Of a DNA stretch of 64,000 nucleotides, positions 17,143-28,321 are shown one piece after another. The stretch comes from Alkalihalobacterium elongatum (lineage in GTDB: Bacteria; Bacillota; Bacilli; Bacillales; Bacillaceae_F): NCBI RefSeq assembly GCF_019024285.1, contig NZ_WMKZ01000002.1, positions 301,492-365,491 on the forward strand. The letters are read 5' to 3'. Within the stretch, counting starts at the first letter, position 1; each line of letters begins with the position of its first letter. Under the pieces are notes generated by a model. The model saw only the letters and a list, made by a program, of their open reading frames with translations. It made no database searches and was not told where the DNA came from. The position numbers and the translations under genes were made by a program.

Positions 17143-18192
17143 TTATTGATTTTGTAAAGGTAAAGGTGCTGGCCTTCCGATATAATAGCCTTGGGCGAGA
17201 TGAATACCTATGTCTTTACAGTATAGTAATTCTTCTCTTCTTTCAATTCCTTCAGCTAATAAGATAATATTATTGCCATTAGCAACATCTTGTATCGCTT
17301 TAAGTTTTTTCTGCTTTTCTTTGACTATATCACAGTGATCCACTAACTGACGATCAATTTTAGCAAAGTTAGGACTGAGCTCCTTTAATACCTCTATTGT
17401 TGAGTAACCAGAACCAATATCATCTAATGCAACATGGATGCCATGCTGTTTGTAAGTTTCAAAAATCCTTTTTAAATGTTCCATATCTTTAATGTTTTCA
17501 GTTTCAACAACTTCAAAGACTAAGTCACTAGGATTAACATTATATTGTTCAACTACTTTGAAGGTACTCTTCAAACAATGATTAGGATCATAGATTGAAG
17601 AAGGTAAAAAATTAATAAAACGCTTCTGCCCCTCCTCTAGAAGCTTCGCACCTACTTCAATTGACGCAATTCTCGCATGGCTGTCTAGTAAAGATTGCAA
17701 TCCAGCTCTCTGTGAAAAGGCAAAAAGCTCTCCAGGAAAAAACGGATACTCTTTATCAGTTTGTCTTAGTAAAAACTCATAACCATAGAGCGAATCATCC
17801 TTCAAGCTAATAATTGGTTGAACATGATGTGTAAATTTGCGTTGATTAATAATTGTTAGTAGATCTCTATGATTAATTCTCTCCTTTAATTGATCAAATC
17901 GAGTCATTGTCGGAAACAAATATGGTTGAGTCTGACTCTGATCATCACCCCAACTACCAAACACACCCTCAGAATTCCCTTCTAACGTATGATCAATATC
18001 ATTAACTATCTGCTCTAGCATTAAGAAAGTATCATAGGGGATTTTTATTACTTGCCCTTCGTATGTTAAACTATATGTTTTCTTTATATTATCAAGTAAT
18101 TGCAAGAAAATAGCTTCTACACGACAATAAATGAACAATGACCCGCTTTCACTAAGATCAGGAAAGGAAGAGCAACTCGAACAAACTGACAT
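17143..18192 (-). CDS. EAL-domain cyclic-di-GMP phosphodiesterase
   Basis: 349 residues. The EAL domain covers roughly residues 105-349 and keeps the catalytic signatures: E139-F-L-L-R for the EAL motif, NFLPSS, EVVETE, DDIGSGYS, KIDRQL and AEGIE. It should therefore hydrolyse c-di-GMP. The N-terminal ~90 residues hold CSSCSSF (a possible Cys-pair metal or redox site) and another Cys near 23, and have no membrane segment, so this is a soluble sensor-type PDE. ATG 18192 follows GGGGGAA. It stands alone between terminators; any link to the neighbouring regulons is unknown. Confidence 0.88.
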   Translation of the reverse strand: MSVCSSCSSFPDLSESGSLFIYCRVEAIFLQLLDNIKKTYSLTYEGQVIKIPYDTFLMLEQIVNDIDHTLEGNSEGVFGSWGDDQSQTQPYLFPTMTRFDQLKERINHRDLLTIINQRKFTHHVQPIISLKDDSLYGYEFLLRQTDKEYPFFPGELFAFSQRAGLQSLLDSHARIASIEVGAKLLEEGQKRFINFLPSSIYDPNHCLKSTFKVVEQYNVNPSDLVFEVVETENIKDMEHLKRIFETYKQHGIHVALDDIGSGYSTIEVLKELSPNFAKIDRQLVDHCDIVKEKQKKLKAIQDVANGNNIILLAEGIERREELLYCKDIGIHLAQGYYIGRPAPLPLQNQ

Positions 18193-18423
18193 AAGATTTC
18201 CCCCAGTAAACTAAAAATTTAAAATTCTATAAAACAACTTTTCAATAATTTCCTTGGCCTATCCTTAGACAAAGCTCGTTTTAAAAAGACTTTAACACTA
18301 TCATATATCTCATAAGTATTTTATTCTATTTTTATAGTGAAGACCAACAAGATGATTAGGTAATCTGTAGCAAAATGTCAATTTTAACTTAATTTATATA
18401 GATTCTCTTGAGTAAAATCAAAG

Positions 18424-18456
18424 ATGCCAGGCACCTATCAATAAGGTGTCTGGCAT
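18424..18456. repeat. GCCAGGCACC palindromic hairpin, copy 1
   Basis: Imperfect palindrome beginning ATGCCAGGCACCT with a 7-nt loop, followed by T6 on the plus strand and a weaker T-rich tail on the minus strand. It lies directly after the MeaB stop. A related copy occurs at 50551-50583. Confidence 0.7.
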
Positions 18457-18459
18457 TTT

Positions 18460-19587
18460 TTAATTTTGCTCATCATAAATTTCCAATAGTGATTGGACAG
18501 CTAATGTTGGTGAAGTTTCGCCATTAATTAGTAGCTTTTCAATGATTGGAATGTTTTCTTTTACTTTTGCATTTTGGTAGAAGCGAGTTTTTAGCTGGTC
18601 TTCGATTAGCGTCCTTACCCAATCTAACATTTGCTGTTTTCGCCTTTCGTCAAACACTCCTGATGATTTTGTCTCCTGCTCGTATCTTTGAATGACTTCC
18701 CATATATTTGGTACACCCTCACCAGTTAAAGCAGAGACCGTATAGGCTTGTGTTTCCCAACCCTTTGTAGCTGGTTGAAGAAAGTGTAATAAGCGATTGT
18801 ATTCAGCTCTTGCATTTAAAGCAGCCTGTTTATTATTACCGTCCGCTTTGTTTATGAAGATGGCATCAGCAATTTCCATAACACCTTTCTTCATTCCTTG
18901 CAGTTCATCACCAGCCCCGGTCAACATGATAACAAGGAAGAAATCCACCATAGAACGGACAGTAATTTCACTCTGACCAACACCTACAGTTTCAACGATA
19001 ATAACGTCATAACCTGCCGCTTCACAAATAAGTAATGTTTCACGACTTTTTCTAGCTACTCCACCTAATGTTCCACCAGCAGGGGATGGACGAACGTAAG
19101 CATTTTGATTCCTCGAGAGATTTTCCATTCTCGTTTTATCTCCAAGAATACTTCCCTTTGATAAACTACTAGACGGATCGACAGCTAATACGGCAACTTT
19201 ATGACCTTGATCGCATAACATCGTCCCAAATGCTTCGATGAGTGTACTTTTTCCTGCTCCAGGAACACCAGTAAATCCAATACGGATCGAGTTACCTGTA
19301 TACGGCATTAATTTCTTTAATACTTCTTGACCGAGCTGGATATGCTTTTGTGAGTTACTTTCAACTAAAGTAATGGCTTGAGCAATAATCGCACGATTAC
19401 CTGCTAGTACTCCTTTTACATAGTCGTCAACAGAAAGCTGACGGCGACGAGGATACGAATTCCCCGCCACCGCTTTTTTATTGCTTGTCATACCGTCATG
19501 TCCCCCTTCAGTTCCTTTTAGGTAATGACTTGCATAACCTTCAGCTTGATCTGTCGCCCATTCGGGTCTAGATCTATCGTTACTCAT
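18460..19587 (-). CDS. meaB: Methylmalonyl-CoA mutase-associated GTPase MeaB
   Basis: A 375-residue G3E-type P-loop GTPase: Walker [20 protein letters not shown] switch, VGVGQSE and the NKADGNN base-recognition motif. MeaB proteins gate loading of adenosylcobalamin into methylmalonyl-CoA mutase and remove inactivated cofactor. I chose ATG 19587, which follows GAGGAT at 4 nt and overlaps the mutB stop by 8 nt. An in-frame ATG at 19605 would lie deeper in mutB. Position directly after mutAB matches the function. Last gene of the propionate operon. Confidence 0.93.
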   Translation of the reverse strand: MSNDRSRPEWATDQAEGYASHYLKGTEGGHDGMTSNKKAVAGNSYPRRRQLSVDDYVKGVLAGNRAIIAQAITLVESNSQKHIQLGQEVLKKLMPYTGNSIRIGFTGVPGAGKSTLIEAFGTMLCDQGHKVAVLAVDPSSSLSKGSILGDKTRMENLSRNQNAYVRPSPAGGTLGGVARKSRETLLICEAAGYDVIIVETVGVGQSEITVRSMVDFFLVIMLTGAGDELQGMKKGVMEIADAIFINKADGNNKQAALNARAEYNRLLHFLQPATKGWETQAYTVSALTGEGVPNIWEVIQRYEQETKSSGVFDERRKQQMLDWVRTLIEDQLKTRFYQNAKVKENIPIIEKLLINGETSPTLAVQSLLEIYDEQN

Positions 19588-21772
19588 TGCTATCCTCATA
19601 ACCAAGTCTACGATTTACTTCTACTAATACTTTTTCAGCTGCAACTGGAATGACTGTTCCAGGTCCGAAAATAGCAGCAGCACCTTTTTCTTTTAAGTAA
19701 TCGTAATCTTGGGCTGGAATAACCCCACCAATTACAACTGCGATATCACCGCGTCCTAGACGCTCTAACTCAGCAACTACTTGTGGTAAAAGAGTTTTAT
19801 GACCAGCTGCTAACGAACTTACACCTAACACGTGAACGTCGTTTTCAACTGCTTGTAACGCTGCTTCTTCAGGCGTCTGGAATAACGGTCCGATATCAAC
19901 GTCAAATCCTAAATCAGCAAATGCAGTCGAAATAACTTTTGCACCTCGGTCGTGTCCATCTTGGCCCATTTTAGCAACCATAATTCTCGGTCTACGTCCT
20001 TCACGCTCTTCAAATTCGTCCGTCATTTCACGAACGATTTTCACTTGTTCTGCATCACCAAACTCTGAACTATAAACTCCACTAATCGACCTAATCACCG
20101 CCTTATGTCTTCCGGCTACTTTTTCAATCGCATCAGAAATTTCACCTAAGCTAGCACGTACACGAGCTGCTTCAACAGAAAGCTCTAGTAAGTTTCCTTT
20201 TCCTGTTTCAGCTGCTTGAGTGATCGCATTTAAAGCAGCATCAACTTTCGCTTGATCACGTTCAGCTCTTAATTTTTCAAGCCTGCGAATTTGTGCTTCT
20301 CTAACTGCGGTATTGTCAATATCAAGAATTTCAATTGGATCTTCTTTTTCTAGTCGATACTTGTTCACGCCGATAATGGACTCTTTACCCGAGTCGATAT
20401 GAGCTTGACGTCTTGCTGCTGCTTCTTCAATACGCATTTTCGGTAGGCCTGTTTCAATCGCTTTAGCCATACCTCCAAGCTCTTCAACTTCTTGAATGTG
20501 AGCCCATGCTTTTTCAACAAGTTCAGCTGTTAACGATTCTACGTAGTACGAGCCACCCCAAGGATCTAATACATTCGTAATACCTGTTTCATCTTGAAGG
20601 TATAGTTGTGTATTACGAGCAATTCGAGCCGAAAAGTCTGTTGGTAAGGCAATTGCTTCATCTAAAGCATTTGTATGCAACGATTGAGTATGCCCTAATG
20701 CTGCAGCCATTGCTTCAATACAAGTACGTGTAACGTTATTAAATGGATCTTGCTCAGTTAAACTCCATCCCGACGTTTGTGAATGTGTACGAAGTGCTAA
20801 TGATTTATCGTTTTTCGGGTTAAATTGTTTCATAAGTTTAGCCCAAATAAGACGTCCTGCTCTCATCTTAGCTACTTCCATGTAATAGTTCATTCCAATT
20901 GCCCAGAAGAAGGATAAGCGTGGCGCAAATTTATCAATATCAATACCTGCTTTTAATCCAGTCTTAACATACTCCAAACCATCTGCTAACGTGTAACCTA
21001 ATTCGATATCAGCTGTAGCACCAGCTTCTTGCATGTGGTAACCCGAAATACTAATACTATTAAATTTCGGCATATACTTGGATGTATATTCAAAAATATC
21101 AGCAATGATTTTCATCGACATTTCAGGACCATAAATATACGTATTACGTACCATGTATTCTTTTAAAATATCATTTTGGATCGTTCCTGAAAGAAGCTCT
21201 TGTTTAACACCCTGTTCTTCTGCGGCAACAATATAGAAAGCCATAACTGGAAGCACAGCGCCGTTCATCGTCATCGAAACGGACATTTGATCAAGTGGAA
21301 TGCCATCAAATAAGATCTTCATATCTAAGATGGAGTCTACTGCAACACCAGCTTTACCTACGTCACCTACTACACGTGGATGGTCCGAATCGTAACCACG
21401 GTGAGTAGCTAAGTCAAATGCAATCGATAAACCTTTTTGCCCAGCTGCTAAGTTACGTCGATAAAAAGCATTACTTTCCTCTGCAGTTGAAAAACCTGCA
21501 TATTGGCGAACTGTCCATGGACGAGCTTTATACATTGCTGGGTAAGGTCCTCTGAAGAAAGGAGCAATCCCTGCAACATAATCGAGATGCTTCATACCCT
21601 CCGTATCTTCTTTCGTATAAAGGGGTTTCACATCAATTTTTTCAGTTGTATGAAAAGTTAGATCTTCTATTGAAGCCCCAGTCGTTTGCTCTGCTTGCTT
21701 GCGCCAGTTGTCTAAATTAGAAGAAGGCTTTTCTGCTGTAAAAGATATATTCGTAAAATCTGGCTTCGTCAT
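19580..21772 (-). CDS. mutB: Methylmalonyl-CoA mutase large (catalytic) subunit
   Basis: 730 residues, the normal length of the catalytic subunit. The N-terminal TIM barrel carries [11 protein letters not shown] and [17 protein letters not shown] near residue 70-100, which bind the CoA ester. The C-terminal cobalamin-binding domain has the DxHxxG motif in [12 protein letters not shown]. It interconverts (R)-methylmalonyl-CoA and succinyl-CoA, feeding propionyl units into the TCA cycle. The ATGA junction with mutA overlaps by 4 nt. Confidence 0.95.
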   Translation of the reverse strand: MTKPDFTNISFTAEKPSSNLDNWRKQAEQTTGASIEDLTFHTTEKIDVKPLYTKEDTEGMKHLDYVAGIAPFFRGPYPAMYKARPWTVRQYAGFSTAEESNAFYRRNLAAGQKGLSIAFDLATHRGYDSDHPRVVGDVGKAGVAVDSILDMKILFDGIPLDQMSVSMTMNGAVLPVMAFYIVAAEEQGVKQELLSGTIQNDILKEYMVRNTYIYGPEMSMKIIADIFEYTSKYMPKFNSISISGYHMQEAGATADIELGYTLADGLEYVKTGLKAGIDIDKFAPRLSFFWAIGMNYYMEVAKMRAGRLIWAKLMKQFNPKNDKSLALRTHSQTSGWSLTEQDPFNNVTRTCIEAMAAALGHTQSLHTNALDEAIALPTDFSARIARNTQLYLQDETGITNVLDPWGGSYYVESLTAELVEKAWAHIQEVEELGGMAKAIETGLPKMRIEEAAARRQAHIDSGKESIIGVNKYRLEKEDPIEILDIDNTAVREAQIRRLEKLRAERDQAKVDAALNAITQAAETGKGNLLELSVEAARVRASLGEISDAIEKVAGRHKAVIRSISGVYSSEFGDAEQVKIVREMTDEFEEREGRRPRIMVAKMGQDGHDRGAKVISTAFADLGFDVDIGPLFQTPEEAALQAVENDVHVLGVSSLAAGHKTLLPQVVAELERLGRGDIAVVIGGVIPAQDYDYLKEKGAAAIFGPGTVIPVAAEKVLVEVNRRLGYEDSNE

Positions 21773-23871
21773 CCTTTAACAACCCCTTTCTCAACTTGAA
21801 GCTTGCGTAAAACTTCATAGCAGTTGGAACGAAGATGAACGAATTCGTCGACACCTGCATTACGGTAGTTCACTTCATCTTCTTCCGTAGGTTTGCCAGC
21901 AATCATAACTGTAATATCTTCGTTCGCTTGTTTAATTGATTTAATAATATCAGTTGCCTGTTCTTGGTAGCTTTCATCTTTTCCACAAATAACAACAACG
22001 CTAGCCTTTGAATCTAATGCCGCTTGAGATGCTTCAGCACTAGTCATAAAGCCGTTATTTCGGATGATTTCAAATCCACCTACTTCAAAGAAACCTGCCG
22101 TAAAGTCTGCTCTGGCTTTATGGCTAGGAATCGGCCCTAGGTTGGCTAAGAACACTTTAACTGGTTCACCATGCTCTTTTGTAAACGCTTCATTAGCTTG
22201 GCGAAGTTCTTCAAACTTTTCAGCACCTCTACTTGCAATGATCGGTTCAATTGTCACAATATCATCCGCATTTCGTAAACTGCTTGCAAGAACAGCAACC
22301 GATGCCCCGTTCATAGCAAACTGAAGAGCTTGATCGACAGTATTTGTTTCTGCACTGAATTGTACTGTTGTTGCTTTTGCATTTAATTTCTCACTTAAAT
22401 GCTGTTCAATAAAAGTCGTATCATCTTCTGGTATGACTTCAATTGCTTTTTCAGTTGTATTCGCATACATATTAGTCCCAACAACGATGTCCTTACGTTG
22501 TGCAATGTTATTTAAACGGCTCGTTTTCGTTTCAGCGACTTTCTGCTGTGGCATACCTGCTTTTAATGCTTCGAGAATACCACCTGTTTCCTCTACCTGT
22601 TGGAAAAGTACCCAAGCCTTTTCAGCTAGCTCATTTGTTAGTACCTCAATGTACCAAGAACCACCAGCAGGATCGGCTGTTTTTCCAATGTGAGATTCTT
22701 CTTGTAAAATAATTGAGATATTGCGAGCGATACGACGAGAAAACGCCGTTGATTTTTGAATTGGCTCATCGAATGGACTAACATGAATACTGTTAGCACC
22801 TCCAACTGCAGCTGCAAATGCCTCTGAAGTTGTTCTGAGCATATTTACATATGGATCGTATTTTGTTTTAGTCCATGATGATGTTCGTGCATGGATGTTA
22901 AGTGTTCCATCATTCTCTTCTCCACCGAAAGCAGAAACAATTTTAGCCCATAGAATACGCGCTGCACGTAGTTTACCAATTTCCATAAAATAATCTGCGC
23001 CAATTGAAAAAACAAAATTTATTGATTTCGCTGCATCTTGGATTGAAACTCCGCGAGAAGTTAATGCCTGTAAGTATTCAACTCCTGTCGCTAATGAAAA
23101 TGCTAACTCTTCGACAGCACTACTTCCACCATTATGATATGGTGTTCCCTCAACAAGTACTGTTTGAAGAGATGGAGCATTTTCATTGGACCACTTTACT
23201 GTATCAGCCATTACGTTATAGCAATCTTCTAATGAGTAATTGATTGAACCATATTCGACTAATTGTCCAATTGGATCCATTCCAATAACACCCTTGAGCT
23301 CAGAAACATCAGTATTATTCTTTTTAGCAGCCCCTAAAAGCATAGCTAATACTGGAACAGAATTAGCTCCTGCGTGAATGTGAACAGGAACCTTCGCTAA
23401 ATCAATATCTTCTATTGCTGTTTGCATATCTTCTACGTTAGTAACGTTTAATCCTGATTGCCCAACTAATTGTTGAGCATCTTCTATTCTAAGCCCTTTT
23501 TTTGTCACTTCATCTAAAACAATATTCAATGCAGTTTGGCCTCGCGATAAATCGTGTTTTGCAACAAGATTAAACTGCTTAGGCGTTGATGTCGTAAGCT
23601 CTTGGCTAATTTCCCATGCCTTATCTTTAGAAGGGACAGCCCCAGCTCCTCTTAAGAATGGACTTTGCCCTGGAAGCGAATCGATAAAAGGTAGACCCTG
23701 TGCATCTTTTCGTTGATACATCGGTTGTAAGGAAATTCCTTCATACGTTTTGGTAACTAACTTCTTTTCAAAAGAAGCACCTTTTAACGACTTTTCAGTT
23801 ACTTCACGCCATTCATCATACGATGGAATCGGAAATTCCCAAAATGGTTCTAATGCTTTTTTATCTTCCAT
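21769..23871 (-). CDS. mutA: Methylmalonyl-CoA mutase small subunit
   Basis: About 700 residues, related to mutB but with a degenerate cobalamin domain (no DxHxxG; the region reads [16 protein letters not shown]). This is the structural partner in the heterodimeric mutases. The start is unclear. ATG 23871 has no adjacent ribosome site, but a perfect 8-bp hairpin (23879-23908) separates it from an AAGGGAGAGA stretch and could bring them together. GTG 23889, in that hairpin loop, is the alternative (706 residues). It is transcribed with pccB upstream and mutB downstream. Confidence 0.93.
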   Translation of the reverse strand: MEDKKALEPFWEFPIPSYDEWREVTEKSLKGASFEKKLVTKTYEGISLQPMYQRKDAQGLPFIDSLPGQSPFLRGAGAVPSKDKAWEISQELTTSTPKQFNLVAKHDLSRGQTALNIVLDEVTKKGLRIEDAQQLVGQSGLNVTNVEDMQTAIEDIDLAKVPVHIHAGANSVPVLAMLLGAAKKNNTDVSELKGVIGMDPIGQLVEYGSINYSLEDCYNVMADTVKWSNENAPSLQTVLVEGTPYHNGGSSAVEELAFSLATGVEYLQALTSRGVSIQDAAKSINFVFSIGADYFMEIGKLRAARILWAKIVSAFGGEENDGTLNIHARTSSWTKTKYDPYVNMLRTTSEAFAAAVGGANSIHVSPFDEPIQKSTAFSRRIARNISIILQEESHIGKTADPAGGSWYIEVLTNELAEKAWVLFQQVEETGGILEALKAGMPQQKVAETKTSRLNNIAQRKDIVVGTNMYANTTEKAIEVIPEDDTTFIEQHLSEKLNAKATTVQFSAETNTVDQALQFAMNGASVAVLASSLRNADDIVTIEPIIASRGAEKFEELRQANEAFTKEHGEPVKVFLANLGPIPSHKARADFTAGFFEVGGFEIIRNNGFMTSAEASQAALDSKASVVVICGKDESYQEQATDIIKSIKQANEDITVMIAGKPTEEDEVNYRNAGVDEFVHLRSNCYEVLRKLQVEKGVVKG

Positions 23872-23878
23872 AATAGTT

Positions 23879-23908
23879 GCGGTAAGCACTCAAACGAATA
23901 CTTACCGC
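23879..23908 (-). promoter_or_regulatory. Hairpin between the purine-rich ribosome site and the mutA start
   Basis: Minus-strand GCGGTAAG (23908-23901) pairs perfectly with CTTACCGC (23886-23879). The AAGGGAGAGA tract lies just upstream and ATG 23871 lies 7 nt downstream. Confidence 0.5.
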
Positions 23909-24033
23909 TCTCTCCCTTCTTATTATGATGTTATCAAACGATTTACTCCGTCCGACCGAATCGGCACTCTCCACTTGTTCTATCTATTATATATAAATTA
24001 CTTTTAGGTCCCTCTCCTGCCCGCACTCTTTTT

Positions 24034-25584
24034 TTATAGCGGGATGTTTCCGTGCTTCTTCTTCGGTAATGATTTCTTTTTATTTTTTAGCATATCTAAT
24101 GCATTCGCTAAGCTCTTTCTCGTATCGCGCGGATCGATAACATCATCGACAATTCCGTTAGCCGCCGCAACATATGGATTAGCAAAGCGCTCTCGGTACT
24201 CTTGGATTTTTGCTGCCCTCGTTGCTTCAGGATCAGCACTTTCACGAATTTCTTTTGCGAAAATGATATTTGCCGCACCTTCTGGACCCATTACTGCAAT
24301 CTCAGCATTTGGCCAAGCAAACACAAGATCTGCTCCAATTGCTTTACTATTTAGTGCAACATACGCACCACCAAAAGCTTTACGAAGTATAACTGTAATT
24401 TTTGGAACAGTAGCTTCAGAATATGCATATAAGATCTTTGCACCATGGCGGATGATTCCGCCGTGCTCTTGTTGAACACCTGGAATAAATCCACTAACAT
24501 CTTCAAACGTAATGATCGGAATATTAAAGCAATCACAGAAACGAATGAAGCGAGCACATTTGTCAGAAGAGTCGATATCAAGCCCACCAGCCATCATTTT
24601 TGGATTGTTAGCCACAATTCCTACTGTTTCTCCGTTAATACGACCAAAACCGTTTACGATATTCTTCGCAAATTTAGGTTGGACTTCCATAAATTCGCCA
24701 TCATCTAAAATTAAGGCAAGTACTTTACGAACATCATAAACCTTCGTTCCATCAACAGGGACAACTTCAAGCAATTCATCGATACGCTCATTTAAAGGCT
24801 TCTTCTCTTTCGGCTCTACTACTGGTGGTTTTTGTTCGTTATTAGGTGGTAAATAACTAATTAACTTACGTACTTCCGCTAAAACTTCCTCTTCAGAAGC
24901 TGCTGTAAAGTGAGCATTTCCACTTACCGAAGAGTGAACGCGTGCACCGCCTAAATCTTCCGCATTAATTTTCGCCCCTGTTACACTTTCAATAACTTTT
25001 GGACCTGTAATAAACATCTGACTTGTTTTTTCTACCATGAACACAAAGTCTGTGATTGCAGGAGAATAAACAGCTCCCCCAGCACAAGGTCCCATAATGA
25101 CTGAGATTTGTGGAATAACACCAGAATAAATCGAGTTACGGTAGAAAATATGACCGTATCCATCAAGTGAAAGGACACCTTCCTGAATACGAGCTCCACC
25201 AGAGTCATTTAAACCGATGAATGGCGCGCCATTTTCAGCAGCTAAATCCATAACTTTTGCAATTTTTTGTGCATGCATTTCCCCTAAAGCTCCGCCAAAC
25301 ACTGTAAAGTCTTGGGCAAATAGGAAAACGAGACGACCATCAACTTTTCCGTATCCAGTTACAACACCCTCACCAGGTGCTTCTGCCATACCAAATTCAG
25401 CACTTCTTGTTTCAGTGAAAGGGTTTATTTCTACAAATGTATCCTCATCAAGAAGAAGGTCGATACGCTCACGAGCCGTTAACTTGCCTTTTGCGTGTTG
25501 CGCTTCAATTCGGGCTTCACCGCCACCAAGTTTAACTTTTTCGCGGCGTTCTTCCATAATATCGAGTTTATCAAACATGTCCAT
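24034..25584 (-). CDS. pccB: Acyl-CoA carboxylase carboxyltransferase (propionyl-CoA carboxylase beta type)
   Basis: 516 residues with the two crotonase-fold halves of carboxyltransferase subunits. Motifs include FGGALGEMHAQKIAK, the oxyanion glycines in MGPCAGGAVYSPA and in the second half RKAFGGAYVAL. The single-chain ~515-aa form matches propionyl/methylmalonyl-type enzymes rather than the split AccA/AccD of acetyl-CoA carboxylase. With the adjacent biotin carrier and biotin carboxylase it should make methylmalonyl-CoA from propionyl-CoA, directly upstream of the mutase genes. Methylmalonyl-CoA decarboxylase activity is the alternative for this family, but no membrane partners are present. 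Confidence 0.9.
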   Translation of the reverse strand: MDMFDKLDIMEERREKVKLGGGEARIEAQHAKGKLTARERIDLLLDEDTFVEINPFTETRSAEFGMAEAPGEGVVTGYGKVDGRLVFLFAQDFTVFGGALGEMHAQKIAKVMDLAAENGAPFIGLNDSGGARIQEGVLSLDGYGHIFYRNSIYSGVIPQISVIMGPCAGGAVYSPAITDFVFMVEKTSQMFITGPKVIESVTGAKINAEDLGGARVHSSVSGNAHFTAASEEEVLAEVRKLISYLPPNNEQKPPVVEPKEKKPLNERIDELLEVVPVDGTKVYDVRKVLALILDDGEFMEVQPKFAKNIVNGFGRINGETVGIVANNPKMMAGGLDIDSSDKCARFIRFCDCFNIPIITFEDVSGFIPGVQQEHGGIIRHGAKILYAYSEATVPKITVILRKAFGGAYVALNSKAIGADLVFAWPNAEIAVMGPEGAANIIFAKEIRESADPEATRAAKIQEYRERFANPYVAAANGIVDDVIDPRDTRKSLANALDMLKNKKKSLPKKKHGNIPL

Positions 25585-25624
25585 TGTCTATTCCTCCATT
25601 CTGATCGGTATTTAAGTTCTGCAA

Positions 25625-26122
25625 TTATGCAAGTTTAACGAGGAATAATGGTTGTCCGTATTCTACTAATTGGCCATTTTCTACTAATACTTCTACAATT
25701 TCACCGTTAACTTCTGCTTCTAGTTCGTTCATTAACTTCATTGCTTCAACGATACAAACAACACTTTCTTGTGTCACTTTATCACCAGCTTTTACATATG
25801 GATCAGAGTCAGGTGATGGAGAAGAGTAGAATGTTCCTACCATTGGTGAAGTAATCTTATGAAGGTTTGCATCTTCTACAGCTGGTGCTGCTGCTTCTGG
25901 TTGCTTCTCTTCTTGAGCTGCTGCTGCTGGCGCTGGTGCCGCTGCTGGTGCAGGCGTTGGCGCTGCTACTGGCGCTACTATTTCAGCAGGTGCTGCAAAT
26001 TCTGTTGTTGTACCACGTTTAATCGTAACTTCTTGTTTCCCTTCACCTTTAATCGTTAATTCACTAATAGTAGATTTGTCAACCGCACGGATAAGTTCTT
26101 TAAGATCAGTAATTTTAAACAT
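25625..26122 (-). CDS. accB: Biotin carboxyl carrier protein
   Basis: 165 residues: an N-terminal alpha-helical AccB segment, a Pro/Ala-rich flexible linker (about residues 48-80) and a C-terminal biotinyl domain with the biotinylated Lys in EAMKLMNE. The sequence [14 protein letters not shown] before it is diagnostic of AccB. I chose ATG 26122, which follows AAGGAGTG at 6 nt; a GTG at 26131 lies inside that site. Its position between tetR and pccB suggests it serves the acyl-CoA carboxylase here and not necessarily fatty acid synthesis. Confidence 0.93.
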   Translation of the reverse strand: MFKITDLKELIRAVDKSTISELTIKGEGKQEVTIKRGTTTEFAAPAEIVAPVAAPTPAPAAAPAPAAAAQEEKQPEAAAPAVEDANLHKITSPMVGTFYSSPSPDSDPYVKAGDKVTQESVVCIVEAMKLMNELEAEVNGEIVEVLVENGQLVEYGQPLFLVKLA

Positions 26123-26139
26123 GAAAAACACTCCTTAGT

Positions 26140-26772
26140 TTATAAGTTTGATTGATTTTTTAAGAAAAAGCGTTGATATTCAGGTTTCTCAACCGCTTCT
26201 TTTGTTAATATTGAATGCATCACGAAATCCGCATAAATCGATGCTATTTCTTCAATTGAATATCGGCCATTGGATTTATACCATTTATATGTCCAGTTAA
26301 TCATTCCGAAGATTCCCATTGATGTTATAGGAACAGGGAGTTCTGGACGAAATTCTCCTTGGTCTATTCCTTCTTGAACGACCTTAAACATCATTTCTTT
26401 ATAGCGATCTCGTTTCTGTTTGATTGATTGAAAATAATCTGGTGCTAAATATAAACTTTCTTGATAAAAGACAGTAACGTGAGGCCTGTACATATCAAAC
26501 ATCATTACAAAGGATTTAACAGTCTCATATAATATTTCAGCTGGTGTGTTAAATGTTTGGTAGGCTTCTTCCGCTTTATCTAGTACATATGTGATAAATG
26601 AGTCATGAATTGTATATAGCAACTCATCTTTGGATTTGAAATTGTGATAGAAACCGCCCTTTGATGTCCCACTCGCTCTTGCGATTTTATCAACAGTTAC
26701 TGCATGAAATCCATTTTCTTCAAATAATAGAAGGGCTGCTTCTGTTATTCTCTCCTTAGTTGATTGTGTCAT
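26140..26772 (-). CDS. TetR/AcrR family transcriptional regulator
   Basis: 210 residues with the N-terminal TetR helix-turn-helix (ITEAALLLFEENGF, then VDKIARASGTSKGGFYHNF) and a helical ligand-binding C-terminal domain. ATG 26772 follows AGGTGAT. It lies 17 bp before accB and inside the propionate operon, so it probably controls its own cluster. The near-perfect palindrome at 28265-28282 on the accC promoter is the likely operator. An acyl-CoA (propionyl- or a medium-chain acyl-CoA) would be a logical inducer, by analogy with other TetR-type acyl-CoA sensors. Confidence 0.88.
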   Translation of the reverse strand: MTQSTKERITEAALLLFEENGFHAVTVDKIARASGTSKGGFYHNFKSKDELLYTIHDSFITYVLDKAEEAYQTFNTPAEILYETVKSFVMMFDMYRPHVTVFYQESLYLAPDYFQSIKQKRDRYKEMMFKVVQEGIDQGEFRPELPVPITSMGIFGMINWTYKWYKSNGRYSIEEIASIYADFVMHSILTKEAVEKPEYQRFFLKNQSNL

Positions 26773-26879
26773 TTCAAATCACCTACCATTTCAGACGGTC
26801 AACTCTAGGAACCTTTGTTCCAAAAGTCAGGAGACACTTTGCATTTACCTTATTGATGTTTCCTATTATTTGCTACTTC

Positions 26880-28220
26880 TTAAACTTTATTTTTTTCTAA
26901 AAACTTTGTATCAAAGTTACCAGAAATAAAGTCTGGATGTTCTAATAATCGAAGATGGAACGGTATAGTTGTTTCAACACCATCTATAACAAACTCATTC
27001 AGCGCTCGTTTCATTCTTGCGATTGCTTCCTCACGGTCTCTACCATGAACGATTAACTTTGCAATCATTGAATCGTAGAATGGAGTAATCGTATATCCTG
27101 GGTAAACAGCACTATCGACACGAACACCTAATCCACCTGGAGGTAAGTACATATCAATTTTCCCTGGTGATGGCATGAAGTTTTTATCAGGATTTTCTGC
27201 ATTAATTCGGCATTCAATCGACCATCCTTCGATTTGAATGTCTTCTTGAGTAAATGATAACTTCTCACCACTCGCTACTAAAATTTGTTCCTTAATTAAG
27301 TCTACCCCTGTTACTAATTCAGATACAGGATGCTCAACTTGAATACGAGTATTCATTTCCATGAAATAGAAATTTTTATGTTTATCTAATAAAAACTCAA
27401 CCGTTCCAGCACCACAGTAGTTAACAGCTTGAGCTGCTTTTAATGCTGCTTCACCCATCTGTGTACGAAGTTCTTCATCTAATGCTGGAGATGGAGCTTC
27501 TTCTATTAATTTTTGGTGTCGACGTTGAATAGAGCAATCACGCTCTCCTAAATGGACAACATTTCCATAGCTATCTCCGATAATTTGAATTTCAACGTGA
27601 CGAGGTTCCTCAACAAATTTCTCTAAATAAACACCAGGGTTACCGAAAGCGGTTTCAGCTTCTTGCTGTGCCATTGAGATTGCTTTATTTAAGTCTTCCT
27701 CAGTCTGCGCTACACGCATACCTTTCCCGCCACCGCCAGCTGTCGCTTTAACCATTACTGGGAAGCCGATATCTCTAGCAGTAACAAGTGCATCTTCAAT
27801 ATTTTCGATAATTCCATCAGTACCTGGTACAATCGGAACACCTGCTGCTTGCATCGTATCACGAGCAACTGCTTTTGCACCCATTTTATTAATAGCTTCT
27901 GGTGATGGCCCGATAAATGTAATATTATGCTCCGCACATTTCTCTGCAAAATCTGCATTTTCTGCTAAGAACCCGTATCCTGGGTGTATAGCGTCCGCTC
28001 CAGTACTCACAGCAACACTTAACAAGTTAACCATGTTTAAATAACTTTTACTAGAAAGGTGTGGTCCAATGCAGTATGCCTCATCTGCTAAGTGAACGTG
28101 TAATGCTTCTTTATCTGCTTCTGAATAAACAGCCACTGTCTCAATACCTAATTCTTTACAAGCACGGATAACTCGGACAGCGATCTCTCCTCTATTGGCA
28201 ATCAATACCTTTTTAAACAT
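26880..28220 (-). CDS. accC: Biotin carboxylase subunit
   Basis: 446 residues from ATG 28220 ([20 protein letters not shown]). The ATP-grasp domain has the glycine loop [12 protein letters not shown], followed by the [14 protein letters not shown] signature with the catalytic Glu and Arg. It carboxylates the biotin on AccB. I placed the start 45 bp inside the longest frame because that upstream extension overlaps the operator, and ATG 28220 has the conserved N-terminus and an AAGGGTGAG site. A biotin carboxylase clustered with pccB and mutAB points to propionyl-CoA carboxylation; whether it also serves acetyl-CoA carboxylase depends on a second copy elsewhere. Confidence 0.93.
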   Translation of the reverse strand: MFKKVLIANRGEIAVRVIRACKELGIETVAVYSEADKEALHVHLADEAYCIGPHLSSKSYLNMVNLLSVAVSTGADAIHPGYGFLAENADFAEKCAEHNITFIGPSPEAINKMGAKAVARDTMQAAGVPIVPGTDGIIENIEDALVTARDIGFPVMVKATAGGGGKGMRVAQTEEDLNKAISMAQQEAETAFGNPGVYLEKFVEEPRHVEIQIIGDSYGNVVHLGERDCSIQRRHQKLIEEAPSPALDEELRTQMGEAALKAAQAVNYCGAGTVEFLLDKHKNFYFMEMNTRIQVEHPVSELVTGVDLIKEQILVASGEKLSFTQEDIQIEGWSIECRINAENPDKNFMPSPGKIDMYLPPGGLGVRVDSAVYPGYTITPFYDSMIAKLIVHGRDREEAIARMKRALNEFVIDGVETTIPFHLRLLEHPDFISGNFDTKFLEKNKV

Positions 28221-28264
28221 TCTCTCACCCTTTTTCCGCTTAATATAGCTTTGTTCATTTATCA

Positions 28265-28282
28265 AGACCGACTAGTCAGTCT
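28265..28282. promoter_or_regulatory. TetR-type operator over the accC transcription start
   Basis: An 18-bp palindrome with an ACTAGT-type centre; 8 of 9 base pairs match. It begins about 11 bp after the -10 element, a position suited to repression. Confidence 0.65.
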
Positions 28283-28292
28283 GTATACCTGA

Positions 28293-28321
28293 ATTTTATG
28301 AAAATTTACGAGAATTGTCAA
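28293..28321 (-). promoter_or_regulatory. Vegetative promoter of the propionate operon
   Basis: Minus strand TTGACA (28321-28316), 17-bp spacer, TAAAAT (28298-28293), immediately upstream of the TetR-type palindrome. Confidence 0.8.
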
